From contig CAVOYT010000015.1 in assembly GCA_963700745.1 (NCBI GenBank), positions 87,349 through 151,348 of the forward strand: 64,000 nt of DNA. The letters run 5' to 3'. Of the stretch, positions 21,035 through 30,760 are shown piece after piece. Position 1 is the first letter of the stretch. The number at the start of each line of letters is the position of its first letter. The notes under the pieces were generated by a model, which saw nothing but the letters and a program-made list of their open reading frames with translations, was not told the origin of the DNA and made no database searches. A program made the position numbers and the translations under genes. This DNA comes from UBA10649 sp963700745. Lineage in GTDB: Bacteria > Actinomycetota > Actinomycetes > S36-B12.

Positions 21035-23478
21035 CTACTCGACCGCCATGTCCGTACGCACGTTCCGACCCTGGATGGCCCGCCACACGTTGGCGGGGGT
21101 CAGGGGCATGTCGGCGTGCCGCACGCCGAACGGGCTGATCGCGTCGATGACGGCGTTCACGACTGCCGCCGGCGAGCCGACCGTGGCGGACTCCCCGACG
21201 CCCTTGGCTCCGATCGGGTGATGCGGGGACGGGGTCACCGTCTCGCCCAGCTCGAAGTCGGGACACTCGATGGAGGTCGGCAGCAGGTAGTCCATGAACG
21301 ACCCGCCGAGGTTGTTGCCGTCCTCGTCGAACGCGATGAGCTCCATCAGGGCCATGCCGACGCCGTCTGCCAGGCCACCATGCACCTGACCCTCGACGAT
21401 CATCGGGTTGATGCGCGTCCCGCAGTCGTCCACCGCGATGAACCGACGGATCTTGACCTGGCCCGTGCCGGGATCCACGTCGACGACGCAGATGTAGCAC
21501 CCGTAGGGGTAGGTCAGGTTCGGCGGGTTGTAGACGGCGGTCGCATCGAGATGACCCTCGACCCCCTCTGGCAGCTCGAGCGAGCTGTGCGAGAGCAGGG
21601 CGATCTCCTGGATCGTCTTGCCCCGCTCCTTGTCGCCCTTGACGTACCAGCGGCCGAGCTCCCACTCGAGGTCGTCGGGGGAGCATTCCAGCGCCGCCGC
21701 GGCGACGATGCGCGCCCGGTCGCGCACCTTGCGCGCGACGACGGACGCAGCGGCACCCGAGACCGGGGTCGAGCGCGAGCCGTAGGTGCCCAGCCCGAAC
21801 GGGGTCTGATCGGTGTCTCCGTGGACCACGTCGATGTCCTCGGGCGGGATGCCCAGCTCGTGCGAGACGATCTGCGCGAACGTGGTCTCGTGCCCCTGGC
21901 CCTGGCTCTGCACGGAGATGCGCAGCACCGCCTTGCCGGTGGGATGGATGCGCAGCTCGATGCCGTCCGCCATGCCCAGGCCGAGGATGTCCATCGTCTT
22001 GCGTGGCCCGGCGCCGACGCCCTCGGTGAAGAACGAGATGCCGATGCCCATGTACTCGCCCTTGGCGCGCTTCTCCGCCTGCTCACGACGCAGCTCGTCG
22101 TAGCCGGCGATGTCCATGGCGACGCGCATCGTCTTCTCGTACTGGCCGGAGTCGTACACCCAGCCGGTGGGCGACGTGTACGGGAACTGCTCCGGGCGCA
22201 GCAGGTTCTTCAGGCGCAGCTCGGCCGGATCCATGTCCAGTTCCTGGGCCAGGCAGTCGACGATGCGCTCGATCACGTACGCGGCCTCGGTGATCCGGAA
22301 CGAGCAGGCGTACGCCACGCCGCCGGGAGCCTTGTTCGTGTAGACCGGATCGACCTTGCAGTGCGCGGTCGGATAGTCGTACGAGCCCGAGAAGATGTGG
22401 AAGAAGCCAGCCGGGAAGTTGGTCGGCTGGGCGACCCCGTTGAACGCACCGTGGTCCGCGAGGACGTCGACGTCGACCGCGAGGATCTTGCCCTCCTTGG
22501 TCGCCGCGATCTTCGCCGTCATGTGGTAGTCGCGGGCGAACGAGGTGGACATCAGGTTCTCGCTGCGGTCCTCCATCCACTTGACCGGCTTGCCGGTGAC
22601 GATGGTGCCGACCACCGACAGCACGTAGCCCGGGTACACGCCGACCTTGTTGCCGAAGCCGCCGCCGACGTCCGGGCTGATGATCCGGATCTTCTGCTCG
22701 GGCAGTCCGGCGACCATCGCGTACACCGTGCGGTGTGCGTGCGGCGCCTGACTGGTGGTGTACATGGTGAGCTGGCCCGTGACCTTGTCGAGGTAGGACA
22801 CCGAGCCGCACGTCTCCATGGGGGCAGGGTGCACGCGCGGGTAGAGGATCTGCTCGGTGACCACGACGCAGTCGGGATCGGCCTCGGCGGCGGCGAAGGC
22901 GGCCGCAGTCGCCTCAGCGTCACCGGACTCCCACGACGTCTGCCCGTGCACATCCACGACCCGGTTGTCGGTGAAGCCCTTGTCGTCGCGGATCACCGGT
23001 GCATCGGGGTCCAGGGCGCGCTTGGCGTCCATGACCGGCTCCAGCGGCTCGTAGTCGACCTCGATCAGCTCGAGGGCGTCCTTCGCGATGTACCGGGTGT
23101 CGGCGATGACGTAGGCGACCTCCTGACCGTGGAAGCGCACCTTGTCCGTGGCGAGGACGGCCTGGGTGTCGTAGGACAGGGTCGGCATCCACGCGAAGTT
23201 GTCGCCGAGCAGCGACGGTCGGGCGATCCCCTCGAGGATCGCGCCGGTGATGACGGCGTGGACGCCAGGCAGTGCCTCGGCGGCCGACGTGTCGATCGAC
23301 TTGATCCGGGCGTGCGCATACGGGCTGCGCAGGATCGCGCTGTGCAGCATGCCGGGCAGGTTCACGTCGTCGACGTAGTTGCCCTGCCCTCGGACGAAGC
23401 GCTGGTCCTCGACGCGCTTCATCGAGCCGAAGCCGATGGGGTTGCCTCCGGCGCTGGTCGGCGCCTCTTCGACGGCGG

Positions 23479-23482
<4 letters not shown>
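21035..23482 (-). CDS. coxL: Aerobic CO dehydrogenase large subunit (form I CoxL)
   Basis: An intact 815-residue molybdenum hydroxylase large subunit. The active-site loop reads AYACSFR (coding 22295-22315, residues 390-396). AYxCSFR is the diagnostic signature of form I CoxL, and its Cys (393 here) carries the copper of the Cu-S-Mo centre. The catalytic glutamate near the C-terminus is in GAKGVGESATVGSPAAVVNA. Molybdopterin-contact segments such as VGGGFGNKVGVYPG and QGQGHETTFAQIVSHELG are present. The enzyme oxidises CO to CO2 and feeds electrons via CoxS and CoxM to the respiratory chain. The start overlaps the coxS stop by 4 bp. Confidence 0.95.
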
Positions 23483-23958
<476 letters not shown>

Positions 23959-23959
23959 G

Positions 23960-24829
23960 TCAGGCTCCCTGGCTGGCGAGTGCGGCGCGGCGAAGCGCAC
24001 GGTGGGTGAGTTCGTTGGCGAGATGACGCTTGTAGTCGGCCGGTCCACGCTGGTCGGCAGACGGGTTGCTGGCATCGGCGGCCAGCTGCGCCGCCGCGGC
24101 GAAGTTCTCCTCCGTCGGCGCCTTGCCGACCAGGAACGCCTCGGCCTCGGGTGCGCAGAAGTGCTCGGCTCCCACCGCCGTCAGGCCGATCCCGCATTCG
24201 GTGACGACGCCACCGGACACGACCACGTATGCACCGACCGACGCCACCGCCCAGTCGCCGACGCGCCGCTCGACCTTCTCGTATGCGCTCCCCGCACCCG
24301 GTCGGATCGGGAACCGCACCTCGGTCAGGATCTCCGCGTCGCCGACCTTGGTCTCGTACGGCCCCTCGTGGAACTCCCGGATCGGGACCGTGCGAGAGCC
24401 CGACGAGCCCTGGATCACGACGGAGCCCTTCAACGCCGATCCCACTGCGGAGAGGTCCTCCGACGGATCGGCCTGGCACATGGATCCGCCCATCGTGCCC
24501 TTGTTCCGGACGATGGGATCGGCGATGACCTTCTCGGCCTCGCGGAAGATCGCGTAGTGCTCGGCGAGCAGAGGCGAGTCCAGGATCTCGGCGTGCGTGG
24601 TCATCGCGCCGATGACGATCTCGTCGCCCTCGATCCTGATGCCGCGCAGGCTGTCGACGGCCTGCAGGTCGATCAGCATCTCGGGGCGTGCGACGCGGAT
24701 CCGCATCATCGGGATCAGGCTGTGTCCCCCCGCCAGCAGGCGGGCCTCATCGCCATGCTCCTCGAGCAGGCTGATCGCGTTCTCCACCGAGGTGGCTCGG
24801 ACGTAGTCGGTTGGTGCGGGAGTTTGCAT
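23960..24829 (-). CDS. coxM: CO dehydrogenase medium subunit CoxM (FAD)
   Basis: A 289-residue FAD-binding subunit of the molybdopterin dehydrogenase family. FAD motifs are AGGHSLIPMMRIR (residues 33-45, the AGGxS pyrophosphate site) and TMGGSMCQADPSED (the T(I/M)GG motif). The C-terminal domain (VERRVGDWAVASVGAYVVVS) is the usual CO_deh_flav_C region. It accepts electrons from CoxS and passes them to quinone. The gene order M-S-L is that of form I CODH operons. Confidence 0.93.
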   Translation of the reverse strand: MQTPAPTDYVRATSVENAISLLEEHGDEARLLAGGHSLIPMMRIRVARPEMLIDLQAVDSLRGIRIEGDEIVIGAMTTHAEILDSPLLAEHYAIFREAEKVIADPIVRNKGTMGGSMCQADPSEDLSAVGSALKGSVVIQGSSGSRTVPIREFHEGPYETKVGDAEILTEVRFPIRPGAGSAYEKVERRVGDWAVASVGAYVVVSGGVVTECGIGLTAVGAEHFCAPEAEAFLVGKAPTEENFAAAAQLAADASNPSADQRGPADYKRHLANELTHRALRRAALASQGA

Positions 24830-24832
24830 CCC

Positions 24833-25564
24833 TCACCCCTTTCTCGGGTGCGATGGCGTGGACTTCGAGTGGTTGCGCCGGGTGGCAGGTGCGGTTGGTA
24901 TGGGCGAGCTAGCGACGGGCGCCCACCAGATGATGCCTCCGACCACCACCGCGACGATGATGATTGCCGGAATTGCTCGTTTCAGCACCGGGACCATGGC
25001 GGCCTTGCCCAGGTCGAGGGCCTCGTTGTTCATGACGGGTGCGGGGGCCGGCGCCTGGGCGACGGCCACGGCCTCGCCCTCGGCCGCAGGCGCCGCGGCG
25101 GCAGTCGCCTCCGACTTCCGAGCGACGATCACCTGCTCGAGGTTCGCGGCGAACTGGTCGATCAGGCGCTTGGAGACATCCGCCATGACCCCGCGTCCGA
25201 ACTGTGCGGCCTTGCCGGTGATCGTCAGGTCGGTGACGATGTTCGCGCGCGTGCTGTCGGGACCCTCCTCGACGAGGACGGCGGTGATCAGGGCCGTGGC
25301 GTTGCCGCCACCCTTCTTCTCCTTGCCGCTGGCGTCGATGACGGCCGTATGGGTCGCCTCGTTCTTCTCCTTGAAGGATCCCGCGCCAGCGAAGACCATG
25401 GTCACCGGCCCGAGCTTGACCTTCACGTCCGCGGTGAAGTTGTCCCCGTCGAACGAGGTGAGGGTCGCGCCCGGCATGCAGGGAGCGATGGCCTCCACGT
25501 CCAGAAGGGTCTTCCACGCCGTGTCGATGTCGGCGGGGACGACGAACGAGTTGTCGAGTTCCAT
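24833..25564 (-). CDS. coxG: CoxG: SRPBCC-domain membrane anchor of CO dehydrogenase
   Basis: A 243-residue protein. The N-terminal 150 residues match the CoxG/SRPBCC fold (MELDNSFVVPADIDTAWKTL, MPGATLTSFDG, FGRGVMADVSKRLIDQFAAN). A low-complexity Ala/Pro linker is followed by one hydrophobic segment near residues 195-215 and a basic tail. CoxG homologues recruit CODH to the membrane and can bind quinone, so this is probably the link to respiration. Here it is the first gene of the operon rather than a late one. GGAGG precedes the ATG. Confidence 0.88.
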   Translation of the reverse strand: MELDNSFVVPADIDTAWKTLLDVEAIAPCMPGATLTSFDGDNFTADVKVKLGPVTMVFAGAGSFKEKNEATHTAVIDASGKEKKGGGNATALITAVLVEEGPDSTRANIVTDLTITGKAAQFGRGVMADVSKRLIDQFAANLEQVIVARKSEATAAAAPAAEGEAVAVAQAPAPAPVMNNEALDLGKAAMVPVLKRAIPAIIIVAVVVGGIIWWAPVASSPIPTAPATRRNHSKSTPSHPRKG

Positions 25565-25610
25565 GGATCCTCCGGGATCAGGCGGCTGGCCAATGCAATC
25601 GTGAGCCGTA

Positions 25611-25626
25611 TGTGACTCCTGTCACC
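25611..25626. promoter_or_regulatory. CRP-type site in the cox promoter
   Basis: TGTGA-CTCCTG-TCACC matches TGTGA-N6-TCACA at nine of ten positions. The centre is about 54 bp upstream of coxG, in the 144-bp divergent region shared with moaD. Catabolite-type control of CO oxidation is inferred. Confidence 0.55.
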
Positions 25627-25695
25627 ATAGACCGGCTTTGCGGACCGCGCGAGTGGAACTGCGCAACCACCATGGCGCTGCCGCATCACCGGCCC

Positions 25696-25701
25696 TAGGC
25701 T
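25696..25701 (+). promoter_or_regulatory. -10 element of a likely leaderless moaD promoter
   Basis: TAGGCT stands 7 nt upstream of the moaD ATG, with no ribosome site in between. Confidence 0.5.
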
Positions 25702-25708
25702 CGTTGTC

Positions 25709-25954
25709 ATGGGCCCGGAGACCGTCGAGATCCACTTCTTCGCAGCGGCGCGGGCCGCCGTCGGGGCCTCCATGCTGGCCGTGGATTCCGGCGTCCTGTC
25801 GACGATTCTCGACGGCATCAGCGCTGACCACCCCGCATTCGAGTCGGTCCGGCCCCGCTGCAGCTACCTCCTTGACGGCGTTACGGTGCACGGGGATGTC
25901 GACATACCGTCGGGAAGTCGGGTGGACGTGCTGCCGCCCTTCGCGGGCGGGTAG
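25709..25954 (+). CDS. moaD: Molybdopterin synthase small subunit MoaD
   Basis: An 81-residue ubiquitin-fold sulfur carrier ending in Gly-Gly (DVLPPFAGG). This C-terminus is the residue pair that is adenylylated and thiocarboxylated. The start IHFFAAARAAVGAS is typical of MoaD. Together with MoaE it inserts the dithiolene sulfurs into precursor Z. The gene diverges from coxG and converges on moaA. Confidence 0.88.
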   Translation: MGPETVEIHFFAAARAAVGASMLAVDSGVLSTILDGISADHPAFESVRPRCSYLLDGVTVHGDVDIPSGSRVDVLPPFAGG

Positions 25955-25965
25955 GTCGAGGCCGG

Positions 25966-26964
25966 TCAGCCGCCGATGGCGCTCATCGGGCGGTCCGGCT
26001 GGACGAACGACGGGTCGTCGATGCCGTGGCCGGGCTTCTTCGCCAAGGTGGCCGAGGCGAACAGCCCGGCGATCCGCTGGCGGCGCTCGGCATCGTCCAA
26101 GGAGGGGTCGCGCAGCGTGGCTCGAATGTCCGTCTCGTCCCGGGCGAACAGGCAGTTGCGGACCTGTCCGTCGGCCGTCAGCCGCAATCGATCGCAGGCC
26201 GCGCAGAACGGCTTGCTCACGCTGGCGATGATGCCCACGGTCGCCGGTCCCCCGTCGACGAGGAACTCCTCCGCCGGCGCCGAGCCTCGTCCGGGCACCG
26301 GGGTGAGGGTGAACGCGGACTCGAGCAGGTCATGGATCTCGGCCGCCGTCACCATCTGATCCCGCTCCCAGGAGCCCTGTGCGTCGAGCGGCATCTGCTC
26401 GATGAAGCGCAGGCGCCAGCCATGGTCGATCGAGTGGCGCAGCATGCTGACGGCTTCGTCGTCGTTGATTCCGCGCATCAGAACGGTGTTGACCTTGACC
26501 GGGTGCAGGCCCGCGGCCAACGCGGCCTCGATCCCGGTGATGACGTCGTCGAACCGGTCACGGAAGGTCAGGCGGGAGAAGCGCTCCCGGTCAAGGGTGT
26601 CCAGGCTGATGTTCACCCGCTCGAGTCCGGCGTCCGCGAGCGGGCCGGCCAGGTCGGCCAGTCGGAGGCCGTTCGAGGTCAGGGTGATGCGCGGCGGGGT
26701 CGCAAGGGCGTTGATCCGCCGGACGATCTCCACGATGTCCGGGCGCAGGAGCGGCTCACCGCCGGTCAGCCGGATGCTCACGATGCCCTCGTCGACGGCG
26801 ATCTCGATCACCGTCATCAGCTCATCGACCGAGAGCAGGTGGTCCCCGGGCATCCAGTCCGCGAAGTCGGGAGGCATGCAGTAGGTGCAGCGCAGGTTGC
26901 ACCTGTCGGTGACGGAGACCCGCAGGTCTCGGTGCACGCGTCCGAACGTGTCGATCAGGGTCAC
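25966..26964 (-). CDS. moaA: GTP 3',8-cyclase MoaA (radical SAM)
   Basis: The GTG at 26964 overlaps the moaE stop by 4 bp and gives 332 residues. The radical SAM cluster motif CNLRCTYC lies at residues 22-29. SAM-binding residues follow in RLTGGEPLLRPD. The C-terminal second cluster has CAACDRLRLTADGQVRNC, and the protein ends in Gly-Gly, which is needed for activity in MoaA. It rearranges GTP to 3',8-cyclo-GTP, the first step of molybdenum cofactor synthesis; MoaC in the cox operon acts next. Confidence 0.95.
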   Translation of the reverse strand: MTLIDTFGRVHRDLRVSVTDRCNLRCTYCMPPDFADWMPGDHLLSVDELMTVIEIAVDEGIVSIRLTGGEPLLRPDIVEIVRRINALATPPRITLTSNGLRLADLAGPLADAGLERVNISLDTLDRERFSRLTFRDRFDDVITGIEAALAAGLHPVKVNTVLMRGINDDEAVSMLRHSIDHGWRLRFIEQMPLDAQGSWERDQMVTAAEIHDLLESAFTLTPVPGRGSAPAEEFLVDGGPATVGIIASVSKPFCAACDRLRLTADGQVRNCLFARDETDIRATLRDPSLDDAERRQRIAGLFASATLAKKPGHGIDDPSFVQPDRPMSAIGG

Positions 26965-27383
26965 GCGCAGTTCACCCACTCATCGGTGCCGTCGGCGAAG
27001 ACCTGATGCTTCCACACCGGCAGTCGCTCCTTGGTGAGGTCGACCAGGGCTGCGCACGCCCTGAACGCCTCCTCGCGGTGGGCGGTGGACACCGCCGCCA
27101 CCAGGGCGGCGTCGCCGATCTCGAGCGCACCCACCCGATGGGCGACGGCAAGAGCGATCAGGTCGAACCGCGACTCGATCTCCTGAGCGACGTCCTTGAG
27201 GACGGCCTCGGCCGAAGGGTGCCCCTCATAGGTGAGCGAGGCCACCGTCTGGCCGTGGTCATGATCCCGGACGTTTCCGCTGAAGGACACGATCGCCCCC
27301 GCGTGCTCATCGGCGACCAGGAGCTCAATCGCGGCAGGGTCGAGAGATCTCTCGACCACTTCGACCAGCCGGATCTCGCCCAT
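26961..27383 (-). CDS. moaE: Molybdopterin synthase large subunit MoaE
   Basis: The ATG at 27383 (MGEIRLVEVVERSLDP) gives 140 residues. Signatures are GAIVSFSGNVRDHDHG, LTYEGHPSAEAVLKDVA, VAHRVGALEIGDAALVAAVS and ERLPVWKHQVFADGTDEWVN, where the Lys of WKHQ is the active-site residue. It forms the heterotetramer with MoaD. It overlaps moaA and is 61 bp from the divergent xdhC gene. Confidence 0.93.
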   Translation of the reverse strand: MGEIRLVEVVERSLDPAAIELLVADEHAGAIVSFSGNVRDHDHGQTVASLTYEGHPSAEAVLKDVAQEIESRFDLIALAVAHRVGALEIGDAALVAAVSTAHREEAFRACAALVDLTKERLPVWKHQVFADGTDEWVNCA

Positions 27384-27444
27384 CGGGCCATTATTGACCC
27401 CTGCGGCCGGATCGGCCCGTGGAACCACCAGTCAGGGAGTCAGC

Positions 27445-28551
27445 GTGCGTGAGGTCCTCTCCGAACTGACCGCCATCCGGGATCGCGGCGGCCAGGCCGC
27501 CATGGCCACCGTCGTGCGGACCTGGCGCTCGGCGCCGCGCCCCGCGGGGGCGTCGATGCTGGTCTCGGATGAGGGCGAGGCGGTGGGCTCGGTCAGCGGC
27601 GGCTGCGTCGAGGGAGCACTCTTCGAGGTCGGCCAGGAGGTACTGGCCGACGGCCAGGCACGGCTGGAGACCTACGGCGTCAGCGACGACGACGCCTTCG
27701 CCGTCGGACTCACCTGCGGCGGCATCCTCGACGTGTTCGTGGAGCGGGTCGACGACGAGACGTGGCCCGAGCTCGACGGGGTCGCCCGCAGCATCGCTGC
27801 CGAGGAGCCCGTCGCGGTCGCAACCATCGTCCGGGGACCGCGCTTCGTCGGGCGGCATCTGGTGGTCCGCCCCGATCACGCCGAGGGCAGCCTGGGCACC
27901 GAGCGGCTGGACGACACCGTCCGCGAGGACGTCATCGGCATGCTGGCATCAGGCACGACGGGGTTCCTGCACTACGGACCGGACGGCGAGCGGCTCGGCG
28001 AGGGCCTGGACGTGTTCGTGGCCAGCTTCGCGCCCCCGCCGCAGATGTTCATCTTCGGCGCCATCGACTTCTCGGCCGCCCTGGTCCGAGTCGGCAAGCT
28101 GCTCGGCTTCCGCGTCACCGTGTGCGATGCCCGACCGGTGTTCGCCACCCGCAAGCGCTTCCCGGAGGCCGACGAGGTGGTCGTTGACTGGCCGCACCGC
28201 TGGCTCGAGCAGCAGCATGTCGACGCTCGCACCATCATCGCGGTGCTGACCCACGACCCGAAGTTCGATGTCCCCGCGCTGACCGTGGCCCTGCGCACCG
28301 ACGCCGCCTATGTCGGCGCGATGGGCTCCCGTCGCACGCACGAGGACCGGCTCGTCCGGCTCCAGGAGGCGGGGCTCACCGACGACGAACTGGCCCGCCT
28401 GCATTCACCCATCGGACTGGACCTCGGCGCACGCACTCCAGAGGAGACGGCCATCTCCATCGCCGCGGAGATCGTGCAGGCGCGCTGGGGTGGCAGTGGC
28501 CGGCACCTCGCCGGCACCGAAGGGCCCATCCATCCCGGCGCACCCCGCTGA
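27445..28551 (+). CDS. XdhC/CoxI-family molybdenum enzyme maturation protein
   Basis: The GTG at 27445 is preceded by AGGGAG and gives 368 residues. An XdhC_CoxI N-terminal domain (SVSGGCVEGALFEVGQ, GLTCGGILDVFVE) is followed by a Rossmann domain (MFIFGAIDFSAALVRVGKLL, AAYVGAMGSRRTHEDRL, PIGLDLGARTPEETAISIAA). These proteins stabilise sulfurated Mo cofactor and pass it to xanthine-dehydrogenase-family enzymes such as CODH. This is the second XdhC paralogue of the cluster. mocA follows after 2 bp. Confidence 0.88.
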   Translation: MREVLSELTAIRDRGGQAAMATVVRTWRSAPRPAGASMLVSDEGEAVGSVSGGCVEGALFEVGQEVLADGQARLETYGVSDDDAFAVGLTCGGILDVFVERVDDETWPELDGVARSIAAEEPVAVATIVRGPRFVGRHLVVRPDHAEGSLGTERLDDTVREDVIGMLASGTTGFLHYGPDGERLGEGLDVFVASFAPPPQMFIFGAIDFSAALVRVGKLLGFRVTVCDARPVFATRKRFPEADEVVVDWPHRWLEQQHVDARTIIAVLTHDPKFDVPALTVALRTDAAYVGAMGSRRTHEDRLVRLQEAGLTDDELARLHSPIGLDLGARTPEETAISIAAEIVQARWGGSGRHLAGTEGPIHPGAPR

Positions 28552-28553
28552 CC

Positions 28554-29117
28554 GTGGACGTGCAGGCCAGCGACCGAGACTCGGTGGCCGGACTCGTCCT
28601 GGCCGCCGGCGCCGGACGCCGGTTCGGCCAGCCGAAGGCACCGGTCGTCGTGGACGGCGAGCGCCTGGTGGACCGCGCCGTGCGCAACCTGCGGGACGGC
28701 GGCTGCGATCCAGTCGTGGTGGTGCTGGGCGCATGGGTCGGTGAGGTTCGCGGTGCCGAAGTCGTTGTCAACGACGACTGGGAGGAGGGCATGGGTTCCT
28801 CTCTTCGCGCCGGGCTGGCCGCGCTCGAGCCGCGGCCAGCTGTCGACCGCGTCGTCGTGACCCTGGTCGACCTGCCCGGACTGACGCCCGACGCGGTACG
28901 GCGGATCGCCTTCACCCCCGCGACGATCTGCGTGGCGACCTACCAGGGGGAGCGGGGGCACCCGGTGTCCTTCGGCCGCGAGCACTGGCCGGCGGTATCG
29001 GCGGTCGCGCGCGGCGACGTCGGGGCGCGCGACTTCCTGAGGGGCCGCGGGGACATTCACCTCGTCGAGGTCGGCGACGTGGCGAGCGGCTACGACGTAG
29101 ACGAAGCCGACGAGTGA
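28554..29117 (+). CDS. mocA: Molybdenum cofactor cytidylyltransferase (MocA-like)
   Basis: A 187-residue NTP-transferase. The nucleotide-binding motif is LVLAAGAGRRFGQPKA, and later motifs are EEGMGSSLRAGLAAL and VVTLVDLPGLTPDAV. This family adds CMP (or GMP) to Mo-molybdopterin. CO dehydrogenase uses the cytosine dinucleotide form, and the gene follows xdhC in the cox neighbourhood, so CTP specificity is likely. It starts at a GTG 3 bp after the xdhC stop. Its 3' end overlaps the convergent DUF2182 gene by 28 bp. Confidence 0.83.
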   Translation: MDVQASDRDSVAGLVLAAGAGRRFGQPKAPVVVDGERLVDRAVRNLRDGGCDPVVVVLGAWVGEVRGAEVVVNDDWEEGMGSSLRAGLAALEPRPAVDRVVVTLVDLPGLTPDAVRRIAFTPATICVATYQGERGHPVSFGREHWPAVSAVARGDVGARDFLRGRGDIHLVEVGDVASGYDVDEADE

Positions 29118-29785
29118 TTGTGGGCTGAGCCGCCGCCACCGAGGATGACCCCTCCGCCGGCGGCCAGCAGCAGCATCGCCATGCCCACCGCAGCAACGGA
29201 GCGGGACGTGGTGCCCGGCTCCTTCTCCCAGAGGAGCAGCGCAGTGACCGCGACCAGGGCAAGCAGAGGGAGCACGGCTCCGGGCAGCACCATGGCGGTG
29301 ACCATGACCGAAAGCATCACCAGCCAGCACGACGCCACGCACCGCACGCCCTGGTGAAGGCCGAACCTGGTGGCGTTGCCGTCGAACCGGACCGAGCGGC
29401 AGGCCGTGAGCTGCCGTTGCATCCAGGGGGTCACCTGGTAGGCGCCGGCCAGCAGCCAGGCGGCCGCGATCCAGCTGGTCGTCCACTCGATGCCATTGAT
29501 GATGAGGTAAGCAGGCAGACCCGCGAGCAGCCACACCGCCAGATAGCCGCCGAGGAACTTCCACGCATCAGCGGCTGACCCCTCCGCGGCCTTCAGCATC
29601 GGACGCAGCGTCGTCGGGATCATCATCGCGATCGACATGGCCAGCCACATCGCGGCGAAGGAGGCGACGGATGCATGCTCACGATCAAGCGCGAGGACGA
29701 CCCAGCCGCCCAGGACCAGCAGACCTCCGGGGATCAGCACACCGGCCTGAACCTGCCGGGAGGTCATCACCATCGCGCGCGACAT
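29090..29785 (-). CDS. DUF2182 integral membrane protein
   Basis: Start at the ATG at 29785 (MSRAMVMTSRQVQAGVLIPG). About 231 residues with six to seven hydrophobic segments. The conserved SIAMMIPTTLRPML and GAYQVTPWMQRQLTACR match the DUF2182 family of predicted metal-binding membrane proteins. The tail SAHNHSSASSTS contains His and Ser. The function is unknown. It neighbours the Mo-cofactor genes but its link to them is unproven. Confidence 0.75.
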   Translation of the reverse strand: MSRAMVMTSRQVQAGVLIPGGLLVLGGWVVLALDREHASVASFAAMWLAMSIAMMIPTTLRPMLKAAEGSAADAWKFLGGYLAVWLLAGLPAYLIINGIEWTTSWIAAAWLLAGAYQVTPWMQRQLTACRSVRFDGNATRFGLHQGVRCVASCWLVMLSVMVTAMVLPGAVLPLLALVAVTALLLWEKEPGTTSRSVAAVGMAMLLLAAGGGVILGGGGSAHNHSSASSTS

Positions 29786-29902
29786 CCTCGGAAGGTAGTC
29801 CCCCGCCCGGGATCCACGGGAAGCGGATCCCTTGTCGATGGGCTGCACCGAGGAAGGAGTCGGGGATCCAGTTCCGAGTCCGGCGGAACGCCCATCGGAT
29901 CG

Positions 29903-30478
29903 TCAGATGCGCGTGCGATGGAAGTTGGCGAAGGAGCGACTCGGGGTCGGTCCGCGCTGGCCCTGGTACCGCGAGCCGTACTTCTCCGAACCGTACGGAT
30001 GCTCGGCCGGGCTGGACAGTCGGAACAGGCACAGCTGGCCGATCTTCATCCCGGGGTACAGCATGATCGGCAGGTTGGCCACGTTCGAGAGCTCCAGCGT
30101 CACGTGCCCGGAGAACCCCGGATCGATGAAACCCGCGGTCGAGTGGGTGAGCAGCCCGAGGCGACCCAACGACGACTTGCCCTCCAGTCGTCCGGCGATG
30201 TCGTCCGGCAGGCTCACCACCTCATAGGTGGAGCCGAGGACGAACTCGCCGGGGTGCAGGATGAACGGCTCGTCACCCTCGGGCTCGATGAGACGGGTGA
30301 GGTCGGGCTGCTCGATGCTCGGATCGATATGCGGGTAGCGATGGTTCTCGAAGACTCGGAACCAGCGGTCGAGTCGTACGTCGATGCTCGACGGCTGGAT
30401 CATGGCCTCCGCGTAGGGCTCCATGGCAACGCGGCCGGCCGCGATCTCCGCCTTGATGTCGCGGTCTGAGAGCAGCAC
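29903..30478 (-). CDS. dcd: dCTP deaminase (Dcd, possibly bifunctional Dcd-Dut)
   Basis: A 191-residue dCTP deaminase. Conserved blocks are MLLSDRDIKAEIAAGRV, MIQPSSIDVRLDRWFRVF, EFVLGSTYEVVSLPDDIAGR, GKSSLGRLGLLTHSTAGFID and FSGHVTLELSN. The Glu and Ser/Arg of these blocks form the active site. It supplies dUTP for thymidylate synthesis. In mycobacteria and relatives the same protein also hydrolyses dUTP to dUMP; whether this one does cannot be read from sequence alone. Confidence 0.92.
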   Translation of the reverse strand: MLLSDRDIKAEIAAGRVAMEPYAEAMIQPSSIDVRLDRWFRVFENHRYPHIDPSIEQPDLTRLIEPEGDEPFILHPGEFVLGSTYEVVSLPDDIAGRLEGKSSLGRLGLLTHSTAGFIDPGFSGHVTLELSNVANLPIMLYPGMKIGQLCLFRLSSPAEHPYGSEKYGSRYQGQRGPTPSRSFANFHRTRI

Positions 30479-30604
30479 GGCCCGAGGCTACCGGCTCGAT
30501 CCCTCCCGTCGTCACGAAGGGACGACGTTCGTCGCCCGCCGCCGACGATCCACGACAGTCTCGGCGCGCTCCACGCCTCGGACGAGAACCTTGCCGGTGA
30601 CGTC

Positions 30605-30623
30605 AGGTAAGGCTACGCTCACC
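30605..30623. promoter_or_regulatory. Candidate DtxR/IdeR-like inverted repeat
   Basis: The left part AGGTAAGGCTA equals the first half of the DtxR/IdeR iron-box consensus. The core GGTAAG-GCTACG-CTCACC is an imperfect inverted repeat. It lies about 140 bp ahead of the secreted protein/multicopper oxidase pair. The right half departs from consensus, so binding is uncertain. The 282-bp gap around it shows no gene. Confidence 0.35.
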
Positions 30624-30760
30624 AGAATTGCGCCATGTAACCGCTGAGAACCGGCCCACACGAACGGCTATTCCGCTCGCGCTCCCGACTCTCGAAGGTG
30701 TTCAGGACGGCCATCGCCGCCCATCTTCGACAAGGACAACTCAATATCCGGGGAAGACAA

